The notes under the pieces: generated by a model | Seen by the model: only the letters and a program-made list of their open reading frames with translations | Database searches by the model: none | What the model was told of the DNA's origin: nothing | Origin: Notoacmeibacter ruber | GTDB taxonomy: Bacteria; Pseudomonadota; Alphaproteobacteria; Rhizobiales; Rhizobiaceae | NCBI RefSeq assembly: GCF_003668555.1 | Contig: NZ_RCWN01000001.1 | Location: 1,722,501-1,786,500, forward strand | Reading direction: 5' to 3' | Length of the DNA: 64,000 bases | Part shown: piece after piece, positions 12,685 through 20,776 of the stretch | Position numbering within the stretch: the first letter of the stretch is position 1 | How the letters are laid out: each line of letters starts with the position of its first letter | Position numbers and translations under genes: made by a program

Positions 12685-12852
12685 CGAACGGCCTCACCCT
12701 CGCACCTCACCTGAAAATCGTGCTTCTCCGAACGACGCGGGCCCGCAGGCCAGCACGCCATTCCATGAACTTTACAAAACGCGATTTCCAACGAAATCAG
12801 AATGTTACCGAGAAACCCAAGTGCCCCTGCCCGAGTCCTCATACTCCACGCT

Positions 12853-12872
12853 GATACCCTGGAAGGGGTATC
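12853..12872. promoter_or_regulatory. Inverted repeat next to the MraZ boxes
   Basis: Perfect 7-bp inverted repeat (GATACCC / GGGTATC) with a 6-bp centre, directly beside the TGGG triplet repeats upstream of mraZ. It may be an operator for a second regulator of the dcw cluster or a leader hairpin. No T-run follows on either strand, so it is not a terminator. Confidence 0.4.
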
Positions 12873-12873
12873 A

Positions 12874-12897
12874 TGGGCATTCATGGGCGTCAATGGG
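12874..12897 (+). promoter_or_regulatory. Candidate MraZ operator: three TGGG repeats at 10-bp spacing
   Basis: TGGG occurs at 12874, 12884 and 12894, exactly one helical turn apart, about 190 bp upstream of the mraZ start. E. coli MraZ is known to bind TGGG-type direct repeats with this period upstream of the mra promoter. Here the TGGG reads on the strand opposite to mraZ. The other parts of the 12685-13112 gap show no gene. Confidence 0.65.
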
Positions 12898-13112
12898 AAC
12901 AGTCCCTCACATTGCTGGCTCCGGCCCTCTCCTGAAAGCGGAAATCGCATCCGTTCACACTTTATGAACCAAGCTGATTAAGGAATCCTTAGAGGCCGGC
13001 GGTGGCGTCGACATCCGTTGAAAAATAATGCCGTCAAGGCTGCGAACCGGGAAGTGGACGGGAGGCGTCGGATGGAAGTGTGGGACGCCATCCCACGATC
13101 TTGGAAAGAGAG

Positions 13113-13526
13113 GGTGTCAGCTGGCCTGTAAGCCGGGTTCTGTGCGCTGCCATCGGCAGATGGCATTGCGGTGACCATTCCTCTGGGACCGCCTTTGCAG
13201 ACGGCCTCAAGCAACCAACCCGGACGGCAGAAGCGGAAACGCTCCGGCGCTCACGCACCGCGCCGTCCCTATTCGGTTTTGCTCCCGGTGGGGTTTACCT
13301 TGCCGCTTCCGTTACCGGTCGCGCGGTGCGCTCTTGCCGCACCCTTTCACCCTTACCGAACGACATTCGGCAAAACCGAAGCCGCCCGGCGGTTTGCTTT
13401 CTGTGGCACTTTCCCTGGGGTTGCCCCCGCCGGGCGTTACCCGGCACCGTGTTTCCGTGGAGCCCGGACTTTCCTCACCGGCCGCCTTTCGGCATTGGAC
13501 GGTGCGGCCACCCGGCCAGCTGACCG
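13113..13526 (-). ncRNA. rnpB: RNase P RNA (bacterial type A)
   Basis: Catalytic RNA of ribonuclease P, which matures tRNA 5' ends. Read on the minus strand, the conserved blocks appear in order: GAGGAAAGTCCGGGCTCC near the 5' end, then GGGTAACGCCCGG and AGGGAAAGTGCCACAGAAA, GGTAAACCCCACCGGGAGCAA-like core, and ACAGAACCCGGCTTACAGG near the 3' end. The outermost 11 bp (GTCAGCTGGCC at 13524-13514 and GGCCAGCTGAC at 13126-13116) pair perfectly as helix P1, which sets the ends to within a few bases. Size of about 410 nt is normal. Confidence 0.97.
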
Positions 13527-13565
13527 CGCCGACTTAAGCGGTCCGGCGCAGAATGTCCACGCAGC

Positions 13566-13604
13566 AAAAGGCCCGCTGCGCAAAGAGCGAAGCGGGCCTT
13601 TTTT
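13566..13604 (-). terminator. Rho-independent terminator after the transglycosylase gene
   Basis: GGCCCGCT and AGCGGGCC form a strong stem, with A-runs on the left and T-runs on the right, so it can act in both directions. On the minus strand it lies 24 bp after the stop of the gene at 13628 and separates it from rnpB. Confidence 0.85.
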
Positions 13605-13627
13605 ACAACTCCTCAGCAATAGCGCGC

Positions 13628-14206
13628 TCAGGCGCCGAGAATCCGTTTGATCTTTTCGCAATAGCGCTTGGAGATGGGGTTCATCTTCTTGGCACCGTGG
13701 CCGGCATTGTATTTGAGAATCGTGCCACAGGTCGATCCGCCGCCGAGCTTGTGAGCCTTGGCGAGATACGCAACACCGAAACGGATATTGGTGGCCGGAT
13801 CGTAGAGATCCTTCGTTTTCCCCTTGAAGCCCATCATCTGAGCGGTGGTCGGCTTGATCTGCATCAGACCGATTTCGCCAGCCGCGCCAGTAACGTCGGG
13901 ACGATAGCTGCTCTCCACCTCGATCACCGCTTTGACCAGAGAGGCTGGAACGCCCTGCTTCTTGGCTTCCCGGTTGATGATGGAACTGAACTTGTGGTCC
14001 ACGCTCGTCGCCTTCTCGGCAGGGCCATCGACGCCCTTCTCCAGAGCCTCACTCAGCGTCTTGCTGGCCAAGGAGGACTTTCCCTCGAACGCCTTGGCGA
14101 AATGGGTCACGCCCGGCAGTTTTTTCTCGGCGGTCTCGGCATGGACGGACGCACTCATCAGAGCGGCGGCGATGAACGCCACCGTTGCAACGGTCGCTTT
14201 GCTCAT
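13628..14206 (-). CDS. Secreted lytic transglycosylase (SLT domain)
   Basis: Periplasmic muramidase-like enzyme that cleaves peptidoglycan glycan strands with 1,6-anhydro ring formation. The 192-residue protein has a Sec signal peptide (about residues 1-23, cleavage after VHA). The SLT domain covers about residues 80-190, with the catalytic glutamate in EVESSYRPD (E98), the GEIGLMQIKPTTA motif, DPATNIRFGVAYL and YNAGHG. A single-domain SLT protein of this size is common in Rhizobiales. It is a single gene ending at its own terminator. Confidence 0.92.
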   Translation of the reverse strand: MSKATVATVAFIAAALMSASVHAETAEKKLPGVTHFAKAFEGKSSLASKTLSEALEKGVDGPAEKATSVDHKFSSIINREAKKQGVPASLVKAVIEVESSYRPDVTGAAGEIGLMQIKPTTAQMMGFKGKTKDLYDPATNIRFGVAYLAKAHKLGGGSTCGTILKYNAGHGAKKMNPISKRYCEKIKRILGA

Positions 14207-14428
14207 AGTCTCTCGTTTCTGTTTTGTGCAGCGTTCGGCCCGACCCTCGGAACCGGCTCAGTGATCGGGCATGGCCTACTGAGCCTGCTGCTTGCCCCAC
14301 ATCCGGCGACGAACCCTCGCCGCCCTCGACAAGGGGACGTTTCGCAACCGAGCTTTGCTAAAATACGGCAGCGTCAGTAACGAAATGTAACAGCGATCAA
14401 ATCGATGGAACCTGGTCGAAAGTCGATC

Positions 14429-15187
14429 TTACGCGGGATCGCTCTTTGCCTTGTTAACCAAGTGATAGAGCCGTTCCATCGTTGCCCGATCCGCCTCTCC
14501 GTCGATGCAACTTTTTCGATAGTGCATCTGGAAGGCCTGCACGACAGTGCGGGTTCTATCGTCATATTCACCCGTGTTTGCCACATCATAGCCATAGAGT
14601 GACAACAGCGCCTGCATGGCTTCCACTGGCTGTCCGCGCATTCCGGAGCGCAGCAGGATTTCGCCGCGCGGACCTTCAGGTTCGTAGAGTCCGATGCCAC
14701 TCTCCGCCAGACGCTCCCATGGAAAATGCTCACCCGGATCAATCTTCCGGCCAGGGGCCACATCCGAATGCCCCAGAACACGGCTGGGCTTTATGGCATG
14801 ACGTTCGACAATATCCTGTGCCAACGCGATCACCGCATCGATCTGCCGGTCGGGATAAGGCGGCAGGTTCGCGGGATGACCGCCATTGACGATTTCGATG
14901 CCGATCGAGCGGGAATTGACGTCGGCCTCGCCCTCCCAGCACGAGGCACCGGCATGCCAGGCACGCATCGCCTCCGGCACCATCTGCACGATGCGCCCAT
15001 CTTCGTGAACGATATAATGGCAGGACACTTCGCTGTCGGGACGGCAAAGCCACCGCTCAGCTTCATCGCCGGTCGCCATCCCGGTATAATGGAGGAGGAG
15101 AATGTCGGGCCTTCCCGACAGTTTACGCGGCCCGCAATTGGGTGAAGGTCGCACCCGGGCCTCGCCATGATCCGGCGAAAAACTCAT
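14429..15187 (-). CDS. N-acetylmuramoyl-L-alanine amidase, AmpD-like, with peptidoglycan-binding tail
   Basis: Amidase_2 family zinc enzyme that splits the MurNAc-L-Ala bond in muropeptide recycling or wall turnover. In the 252-residue reading, the zinc ligands are in LLHYTGM (H33), RAWHAGAS and the LGHSDVAPGRKIDPG motif. The SVSIGIEIVN-like stretch (RSIGIEIVNGG) is typical of AmpD. A C-terminal three-helix PG-binding-like region (about 190-245) follows. No signal peptide is visible, consistent with a cytoplasmic recycling enzyme. The start at 15187 overlaps the upstream djlA-like stop by 4 bp (ATGA); a longer in-frame start to 15322 lies inside that gene and is less likely. Confidence 0.92.
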   Translation of the reverse strand: MSFSPDHGEARVRPSPNCGPRKLSGRPDILLLHYTGMATGDEAERWLCRPDSEVSCHYIVHEDGRIVQMVPEAMRAWHAGASCWEGEADVNSRSIGIEIVNGGHPANLPPYPDRQIDAVIALAQDIVERHAIKPSRVLGHSDVAPGRKIDPGEHFPWERLAESGIGLYEPEGPRGEILLRSGMRGQPVEAMQALLSLYGYDVANTGEYDDRTRTVVQAFQMHYRKSCIDGEADRATMERLYHLVNKAKSDPA

Positions 15188-15930
15188 GCCTGCCGGTTCT
15201 CCCGATTGTTCCTCAACGCTTCGATTGCCGACATAGCCTCGTTGAGAGCGGCCATTCTCTGATTGGCAATCTCGAGAAACTCCTCCGGTACGCCCCGCGC
15301 TACCATGAAATCGGGATGCCACTGGCGTGCCAGTTCACGATAGCGCTTCTGCACCTCGGCCTTCGTCGCATCGTCGGGCAAGCCCAGCACCGCAAAAGGA
15401 TTGGCAACACCAAGGGCGACATGCCGCGCTGCGATCGTTTCAAATTCATCGTCGGAGAAACCGAAAATCGAACCGACGATCTGAAGAAATTCCAGCTCGC
15501 GTTCATGCAAAACGCCGTCTGCCGTCGCGATGTGGAAAAGTCCGTCCAGAACGTCCTCGGTTAACCTTGGCGCATCATCGTTTTCGCGGCGATCTTCGCT
15601 GCAAAGCTCGGCCATCTGCTTGGCGTAGGCTTCAAACCCGGCAACGTCCTGCCGCGCCAGTTCGTACAGGCGAAAGACGTTCCGGGTCTCGTCTTCGGGT
15701 ATCTCGAAAATCTGCTGGAAAGCGGCGACCTCCGACTGTGTGACAACGCCGTCGGCCTTGGCCATCTTTGCCGAAAGAGCGATCATCGCCACAGAGAAGG
15801 CCACCTTGCGGCGCGTTTCCGGGTCCCCCCAGAAGAAGGACCGGAACATCTCCACCATGGCCGACAGAATGCTCTCCGCCTGCGCCGGCAGCCGGTTGAT
15901 CAGTTCACCGAATAGAGACCAAGCATTCAT
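15184..15930 (-). CDS. TerB-DnaJ domain protein (DjlA-like)
   Basis: Co-chaperone-like protein with an N-terminal TerB-type helical domain (about residues 40-150, KMAKADGVVTQSEVAAF and TADGVLHERELEFLQ repeats) and a C-terminal J domain (about 180-245) with the HPD tripeptide in RQWHPDFM (about residues 205-207). It would stimulate DnaK ATPase through HPD. No membrane anchor is evident, unlike E. coli DjlA. I chose the ATG at 15930 because AAGG lies at the right distance; an in-frame ATG at 15960 adds ten residues but lacks a ribosome site. It is coupled to the downstream amidase gene. Confidence 0.88.
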   Translation of the reverse strand: MNAWSLFGELINRLPAQAESILSAMVEMFRSFFWGDPETRRKVAFSVAMIALSAKMAKADGVVTQSEVAAFQQIFEIPEDETRNVFRLYELARQDVAGFEAYAKQMAELCSEDRRENDDAPRLTEDVLDGLFHIATADGVLHERELEFLQIVGSIFGFSDDEFETIAARHVALGVANPFAVLGLPDDATKAEVQKRYRELARQWHPDFMVARGVPEEFLEIANQRMAALNEAMSAIEALRNNRENRQA

Positions 15931-15990
15931 GCCGTGCCTTGTAACGATCCCTGCCCCCATCGCAAAGCGTCATGCGCCGTCGAAACACAA

Positions 15991-16019
15991 AAAAGCCGGC
16001 TCGAAAGAGCCGGCTTTTT
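15991..16019 (-). terminator. Rho-independent terminator, bidirectional
   Basis: AAAGCCGGCTC-GAAA-GAGCCGGCTTT hairpin with a GNRA-like loop, A-run before and T-run after. It lies just beyond the stop of the lipoprotein gene at 16040 on the minus strand. Confidence 0.88.
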
Positions 16020-16039
16020 CCACCATCAATCGATCCCGC

Positions 16040-16330
16040 TTAGTTTGCCGGCTCGGTTGTGGTGCTGTTTACCGTATCATCGGTTTCGCCATCATCCGGC
16101 TGAAGGGTCATGTCATCCATGTCTTCCGGCTGAGTGGCACCGGTCTCACCCATTGTCTCACTCTGCATGCCTTCGTCTGCCGGCATGGCCTGGGTTTCTT
16201 CCTGCGTCGTCATCGGCTGAGTCTCTTCCACAGTGCTCTGTGTCGTCATCTCGTCGGTGCCGCTATCGGAGCAGGCAGCAAGACCCATGACGGCGACAGC
16301 GGAGAAACTGGCGATAAGAAGCTTTTTCAT
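16040..16330 (-). CDS. Small acidic lipoprotein, low complexity
   Basis: The 96-residue protein has a lipoprotein signal with lipobox LAAC (C20). After the cysteine it is made almost only of D, E, T, M, Q, S and G, so it is probably an unfolded acidic tether in the periplasm. No known domain is visible. Its signal peptide is nearly the same as that of the lipoprotein at 16459 (MKKLL start and a GLxAC end), which suggests paralogous origin of the export signals. An EcfG-like promoter lies at 16387-16411. Function unknown. Confidence 0.8.
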   Translation of the reverse strand: MKKLLIASFSAVAVMGLAACSDSGTDEMTTQSTVEETQPMTTQEETQAMPADEGMQSETMGETGATQPEDMDDMTLQPDDGETDDTVNSTTTEPAN

Positions 16331-16386
16331 AAGAAATATTCCTTTGCTTATATCTTCACGACCGGTTCTGCCGATCCTGCCAGTTC

Positions 16387-16411
16387 AACGCAGTCCTCCC
16401 GAGCGGGTTCA
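16387..16411 (-). promoter_or_regulatory. EcfG-like promoter for the 16040 lipoprotein (one mismatch)
   Basis: On the minus strand: TGAAC-N16-CGTT, against the EcfG consensus GGAAC-N16/17-CGTT. The -10 is 57 bp from the start codon. One mismatch in the -35. Confidence 0.45.
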
Positions 16412-16458
16412 GTCACAAACTGCTAACGCTCAAGACGCTGTGTGAGACTCCCGCCGTA

Positions 16459-16974
16459 TTACTGCCCAACTTGCTCGGTTTCCGGGTCACCGTCCTCCGT
16501 GCGCAGTTCAACCGCCGTTTCGTCAGCAGCTTCATCGATCGACGTACCCGCTTCATCAGCGGAGTTTTCAAGCGAATCTCCTGCTGCATCGACCGCGTCT
16601 CCCGTCGCCTCTGCAGCATCCTCAATGGTCTGGGCCGCATCGTCAGCCGCTTCGGCCGCGGCATCCGCTGCATTTTCTGCGGCATCGGCGGCGCTGCGCG
16701 CCGCATCGGCAGCGGCCTCACCGGCCTGGTTCGCTGCATCCTCAGCAGCATCTTCTGCCTGTTGAGCCGACTGCTCGGCTTCAGCAGCAGCTTCTTCAGC
16801 CTCAGCCGCATCGTCCGTTTCGATGTCGGCATCAGCTTCTACCGCCGCGTCGGTCTGCGTCGTCTCTTCGGTTTCGATCGCTGTATTATCGACAGCCTCA
16901 TCGTCCTGGTCGCCACATGCAACCAGCCCGGTCAGGGCGAGGGCGGAAATAGAAGTCAGCAGCAATTTTTTCAT
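16459..16974 (-). CDS. Alanine-rich helical lipoprotein
   Basis: The 171-residue protein has a lipoprotein signal with lipobox LVAC (C20), then a long region (about residues 50-150) of A, E and D repeats such as AADAAENAADAAAEAADDA. This predicts one long amphipathic helix or coiled coil, in the manner of envelope spacer lipoproteins or LEA-like stress proteins. No catalytic domain is seen. An AGGAGA ribosome site supports the ATG at 16974 over the upstream frame start. A weak EcfG-type promoter lies at 17017-17041. Function unknown; a stress or envelope role is inference. Confidence 0.82.
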   Translation of the reverse strand: MKKLLLTSISALALTGLVACGDQDDEAVDNTAIETEETTQTDAAVEADADIETDDAAEAEEAAAEAEQSAQQAEDAAEDAANQAGEAAADAARSAADAAENAADAAAEAADDAAQTIEDAAEATGDAVDAAGDSLENSADEAGTSIDEAADETAVELRTEDGDPETEQVGQ

Positions 16975-17016
16975 TTCGAAATCTCCTATATGCGAATTTG
17001 AAAAGGATACGACGCC

Positions 17017-17041
17017 AACGTCCTGATGCCGATTTCGTTTC
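17017..17041 (-). promoter_or_regulatory. EcfG-like promoter for the 16459 lipoprotein (one mismatch)
   Basis: Minus strand GAAAC-N16-CGTT, one mismatch in the -35 from GGAAC. The -10 is 43 bp upstream of the start codon at 16974. Confidence 0.45.
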
Positions 17042-17231
17042 ATAGTGATTTGAGGAATGGCTGGACATCGCCGCTGCAGTCATGGCCTTAAGGATCGGCC
17101 TTCAGCGGGCAGTTGATAAATCCATCCTCCTGTCACCAACCCCAGGCGACTATGGCTCGCCCCGGTGGGGTTTTCGCCTAGCTTCAACCGGGAGCCGAAT
17201 CGGAACAATCGGCAGCAGGGAGGCCGCTTCG

Positions 17232-17726
17232 ATGAACGACAGCACGGATTGTATTCGCCTCAATGCCAATGGGGGCATTCCCAATAATCCGGACCACCCG
17301 GCGCGGATCTACGTCAACGCGATCGATGCGTCCGGTGGCTCCTCGGCTGTGAGAAGACTGCTGGAGAAAAACGGCTGGACCGGTACCTGGACATGGCAGG
17401 TCTACGACTTTCATCACTATCATCCCGATGCATGGGAAGCGCTCGGCGTCGCGGAAGGGTCAGCGAAACTGATTATCGGTGGGCCGGAAGGCAGGTCAAT
17501 CGACGTCAGGGCCGGCGATCTTCTTCTCGTGCCACCGGGATGGGGACACTGCCAGCTTTCGGCATCGGAGGACTTCACCATTTGCGGCGCCTACCCCCCA
17601 GGGCAGGAAAATTTCTCTCTGATCAAGGCCGATCAGAGCTATGACGACGCTATACTTCGGCAGATCGCGACGGTTTCCCTGCCAAAGACCGATCCGGTCT
17701 CTGGGGAAAGCTTCGTAGCGGATTGA
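17232..17726 (+). CDS. Cupin-domain protein (YjlB-like)
   Basis: 164-residue protein of the cupin fold. The metal-binding motif 1 is seen in the WQVYDFHHYHPDAWEALGV region (about residues 56-74) and motif 2 in AGDLLLVPPGWGHCQL (about 97-112). The arrangement and length resemble the YjlB group of uncharacterised single-domain cupins, whose substrate is not known. GGGAGG sits upstream of the ATG at 17232; the frame extends further up without support. It precedes the phosphofructokinase gene by 70 bp and may share its transcript. Confidence 0.82.
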   Translation: MNDSTDCIRLNANGGIPNNPDHPARIYVNAIDASGGSSAVRRLLEKNGWTGTWTWQVYDFHHYHPDAWEALGVAEGSAKLIIGGPEGRSIDVRAGDLLLVPPGWGHCQLSASEDFTICGAYPPGQENFSLIKADQSYDDAILRQIATVSLPKTDPVSGESFVAD

Positions 17727-17796
17727 CGTTCAAGCCTTTTCCTCCCTGACGGAGGAGATATGTTCGCATCAACGATGACATTGCGAGGGGACGATC

Positions 17797-19002
17797 ATGA
17801 CAGGAAAAGTGGCGATGTTGACGGCTGGCGGTTTGGCCCCATGCCTGTCTTCAGCGGTTGGCGGACTTATCGAACGCTGGAGCGAGATCGCTCCCGAGCG
17901 CGAACTGCTCGCCTACACCTCCGGTTATCAGGGCCTGCTGACGGGAAAGAGCATCTCTGTTTCGGCCGATATGCGACGCGACGCCCCCTTGCTCCACGCC
18001 ATGGGCGGATCGCCGATCGGCAATTCGCGCGTCAAGCTGACCAATGCCAAGGACTGTGCCAAACGCGGTCTGGTCAAGGAGGGGGAGAACCCGCTTGAGG
18101 CCGCCGCCCGACAGCTTCAGGCCGATGGGGTCTCCGTGCTTCACACCATCGGTGGCGACGACACCAATACCGCCGCGGCCGATCTGGCCGCTTATCTCAA
18201 GGAGAATGGCTACGATCTGACGGTTGTCGGCCTACCCAAGACGATCGACAACGACATCGTTCCGATCCGGCAATCTCTCGGCGCCTGGACGGCCGCCGAG
18301 GCGGGCGCCGCCTTCTTCGACCACGTCGGCAATGAACAGAGCGCCCAGCCGGGCTGCCTCGTCGTCCACGAAGTGATGGGCCGTCATTCCGGCTGGCTGA
18401 CGGCGGCCACGGCAAGGGCCTATCGAGCCCGGATAGCCGGCCGTGCCTATCCCGACAATTTCCTGATGAGTGCCGCGCTCAAGGATCTGGAAGGCGTATA
18501 CGTCCCGGAACTGTCGATTGATCTTGAGTCCGAGCGTGAACGCCTCAAGAAGGTGATGACCGATCATCGCTTCGCGACCGTCTTTGTCTCCGAGGGCGCG
18601 TTGGTCGATACGATCGTCGCCGAGCGCGAGGCGGCGGGTGACGATCTGCCGCGTGATGCATTCGGCCATGTTCGGCTGGATAAGGTCAATGTCGGCGAAT
18701 GGTTCGCCGGACAGCTCGGGCCGTCCATCGGCGCCGACAAGGTGCTCGTGCAAAAGAGCGGCTACTTCGCACGATCCGCCCCTGCCAACACCGACGATTT
18801 GCGACTTATCAAGGGGATGGTCGACCACGCGGTCACCTCTGCGCTTGATGGCGTAAGCGGCGTCGTGGGCCATGATCTGGAAGCGGGAAACCGTCTTCGG
18901 ACCATCGAATTTCCGCGTATCGGCGGCGGCAAGGCCTTCGACCCGACGGTGGAATGGTTCACGACGATGCTCGCGGAGATAGGCCAGCCCTCATCGCGCT
19001 GA
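17797..19002 (+). CDS. pfp: Pyrophosphate--fructose 6-phosphate 1-phosphotransferase
   Basis: Phosphofructokinase of the PPi-dependent type, converting fructose 6-phosphate to the 1,6-bisphosphate reversibly. The 401-residue protein has MLTAGGLAPCLSSAV at the N-terminus, GGDDT at 119-123 (the second Asp is the mark of PPi use; ATP enzymes have GGDGS), the catalytic PKTIDND at 147-153, and VHEVMGRHSGWL for substrate binding. Many alphaproteobacteria lack the ATP-dependent enzyme and keep this form. It has a GAGGGG ribosome site. Phosphate donor is inferred from the motif. Confidence 0.93.
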   Translation: MTGKVAMLTAGGLAPCLSSAVGGLIERWSEIAPERELLAYTSGYQGLLTGKSISVSADMRRDAPLLHAMGGSPIGNSRVKLTNAKDCAKRGLVKEGENPLEAAARQLQADGVSVLHTIGGDDTNTAAADLAAYLKENGYDLTVVGLPKTIDNDIVPIRQSLGAWTAAEAGAAFFDHVGNEQSAQPGCLVVHEVMGRHSGWLTAATARAYRARIAGRAYPDNFLMSAALKDLEGVYVPELSIDLESERERLKKVMTDHRFATVFVSEGALVDTIVAEREAAGDDLPRDAFGHVRLDKVNVGEWFAGQLGPSIGADKVLVQKSGYFARSAPANTDDLRLIKGMVDHAVTSALDGVSGVVGHDLEAGNRLRTIEFPRIGGGKAFDPTVEWFTTMLAEIGQPSSR

Positions 19003-19073
19003 TCCCATTCGCCTTAGAAACGGCAAGATCGGGGTTCTCTTAGACACCACGAATTGGTGCGAAGAGCATTCTA

Positions 19074-19568
19074 ATGTTTGGTAAGAGTTTCTGTGCGGCC
19101 ATCGCGCTCGCATTTCTTTCGGCTTGCACGACAGCGAACCGAGAGTCGGTTGCGAACATGTCGGTCTCCGAGACGGAAAGCGAGCCGACCGTGCAAGCCG
19201 ATGCGTCCGGTCGCGAAGAACTGGAGCCGTTGATCTCGCATTACGCGGAGAAGTACGAGATCCCGGAATCCTTGCTGCACCGCGTAGTCACTCGTGAGAG
19301 CCGCTACAATCCACAGGCGCGCAACGGCCCTTATTGGGGGCTCATGCAAGTCCGACACGACACGGCGCAGAGCATGGGTTATCAAGGGCCGGCGAGCGGG
19401 CTGCTCGATCCCTCAACCAATCTGGAATATGCGGGACGTTATCTCCGCGGCGCGTGGCTTCTGGCCGATGGCAGCGAAAGCCGCGCTGTCGGCCTCTATG
19501 CCTCCGGCTATTATTACGTGGCCAAGAAGCGGGGAATGCTATGCGAGACCGGCCTGCGCAACTGCTGA
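19074..19568 (+). CDS. SLT-domain lytic transglycosylase lipoprotein
   Basis: Predicted outer-membrane-anchored peptidoglycan lytic transglycosylase. The 164-residue protein has a lipoprotein signal with lipobox LSAC (C18), a short acidic linker, and an SLT domain from about residue 50: ESLLHRVVTRESRYNPQARN with catalytic E75, YWGLMQVRHDTAQSMGY, and DPSTNLEYAGRYLRGA. The last part, YASGYYYVAKKRG, replaces the usual YNAG motif with YASG, a mild deviation. Single gene. Confidence 0.9.
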   Translation: MFGKSFCAAIALAFLSACTTANRESVANMSVSETESEPTVQADASGREELEPLISHYAEKYEIPESLLHRVVTRESRYNPQARNGPYWGLMQVRHDTAQSMGYQGPASGLLDPSTNLEYAGRYLRGAWLLADGSESRAVGLYASGYYYVAKKRGMLCETGLRNC

Positions 19569-19610
19569 GGTCGCGTGGCAAGGGCCCTCTGATCTTCTAG
19601 CGCTTGCAGA

Positions 19611-19709
19611 TTACTTAGAGAGACGCTGCGACGGCCTGATGATGAGCTCGACCAAGCGGGACGCAAACAGGGTCGCCGTCACGAGACCGATCTTTGCGAA
19701 CCGTCGCAT
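19611..19709 (-). CDS. Possible 32-residue protein, basic-hydrophobic
   Basis: Short frame on the minus strand beginning MRRFAKIGLVTATLF and ending RPSQRLSK. It has a positive N-terminus, one short hydrophobic stretch and a basic end, as in small membrane or leader peptides. An AAAGGG is placed about ten bases before the ATG. There is no similarity I recognise, and the frame could be chance. Confidence 0.35.
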   Translation of the reverse strand: MRRFAKIGLVTATLFASRLVELIIRPSQRLSK

Positions 19710-19864
19710 ATCGTTTACCCTTTCTTGACCATGGCTCATGCAGCATGTCACGGGGAACGAATGCGCAGCCTCCCGACGCCGGATGCCACAAGCAAAACCA
19801 TTCCGGGATTATCACGCAAGCGCGGCGCGGTGACTTTTCGCACTTTCGCCTTGGGGTTTTCCGT

Positions 19865-20683
19865 ATGTCCGGCCGCCGCCTGATTTCCTCGCTTGCCGTA
19901 ATCGGCGCAATCCTGTCCTCAGCCACGCTCTCAGCTTGCAGTTCCACCGATACCCTCGGGGCTCTCTCGCTGGCCGAGCCACCACGAAGCGGCGCAAAAG
20001 GGCTGCGTTTCGACGATCACGACCCGTTTGATTTTACCGGCACCGCACCCTGGCATCATACGGTGCATGGGGTCGATGTGGCCAAATATCAGAACAAGGT
20101 CGACTGGCCCCGCGTAAAAGGCTCCGGCATTTCGTTCGCCTTCATCAAGGCGACCGAAGGCGGCGATCGCGTGGATAGCCGCTTTCGTGAAAACTGGGCG
20201 ACGACACAGGCGATTGGCCTGCCGCGCGGCGCGTATCATTTCTTCTATTGGTGCCGCTCCGGCGGCGAGCAGGCGGACTGGTTTATCCAGAACGTCCCGC
20301 ACGAAACGGGCGCATTACCACCGGTACTCGACGCAGAGTGGAACCCTGACAGCCCGACCTGCCCCAATAAGGTGCCGCCGGCTCAGGCGCGGAAAATGCT
20401 GAAGGACTTCATCGCCAAGGTCAGCCGCCGCTACCGAAAGACGCCCATCATCTACACGACGGTCGACTTCTATCACGACAATGATCTCGCCCGGCTGGAC
20501 AATGTCCAGTTCTGGTTGCGTTCAACGGCGGGCCATCCTTCCGAGAAGTACCCGGGCCAGCACTGGACCTTCTGGCAATACACCGGAACGGGAAAGGTGC
20601 CCGGAATCGACACGCCGGCCGACATCAATGTCTTTCGCGGCTCGCAATCCGATTTCCGTCAGTGGGTCTCTGACAACAGCTGA
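19865..20683 (+). CDS. GH25-family lysozyme-like lipoprotein
   Basis: Glycoside hydrolase of family 25 (muramidase), cleaving the MurNAc-GlcNAc bond, here probably lipid-anchored. The 272-residue reading has a lipobox LSAC (C25), then a TIM barrel from about residue 66: HGVDVAKYQNKVDW (D71), FAFIKATEGG, RGAYHFFYW, the catalytic pair in PVLDAEWN (D156, E158) and FWQYTGTGKVPGID near the end. The frame continues upstream of 19865, but the signal peptide fixes this start. Could act in wall turnover or against rivals; context does not decide. Confidence 0.9.
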   Translation: MSGRRLISSLAVIGAILSSATLSACSSTDTLGALSLAEPPRSGAKGLRFDDHDPFDFTGTAPWHHTVHGVDVAKYQNKVDWPRVKGSGISFAFIKATEGGDRVDSRFRENWATTQAIGLPRGAYHFFYWCRSGGEQADWFIQNVPHETGALPPVLDAEWNPDSPTCPNKVPPAQARKMLKDFIAKVSRRYRKTPIIYTTVDFYHDNDLARLDNVQFWLRSTAGHPSEKYPGQHWTFWQYTGTGKVPGIDTPADINVFRGSQSDFRQWVSDNS

Positions 20684-20776
20684 TCCATCAGCCGCTTAAC
20701 ATCAAACATGTTTGCCGGCTGCATTAAGCCATTCGCCGTGCTGGCGGCCATGACGCAGTGCGGTATAGTGTCGGTC

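Noticed and set aside
13080..13523. Plus-strand frames across 13.1-13.5 kb
   Set aside because: The region is RNase P RNA on the minus strand, with all conserved blocks and a perfect P1 helix.
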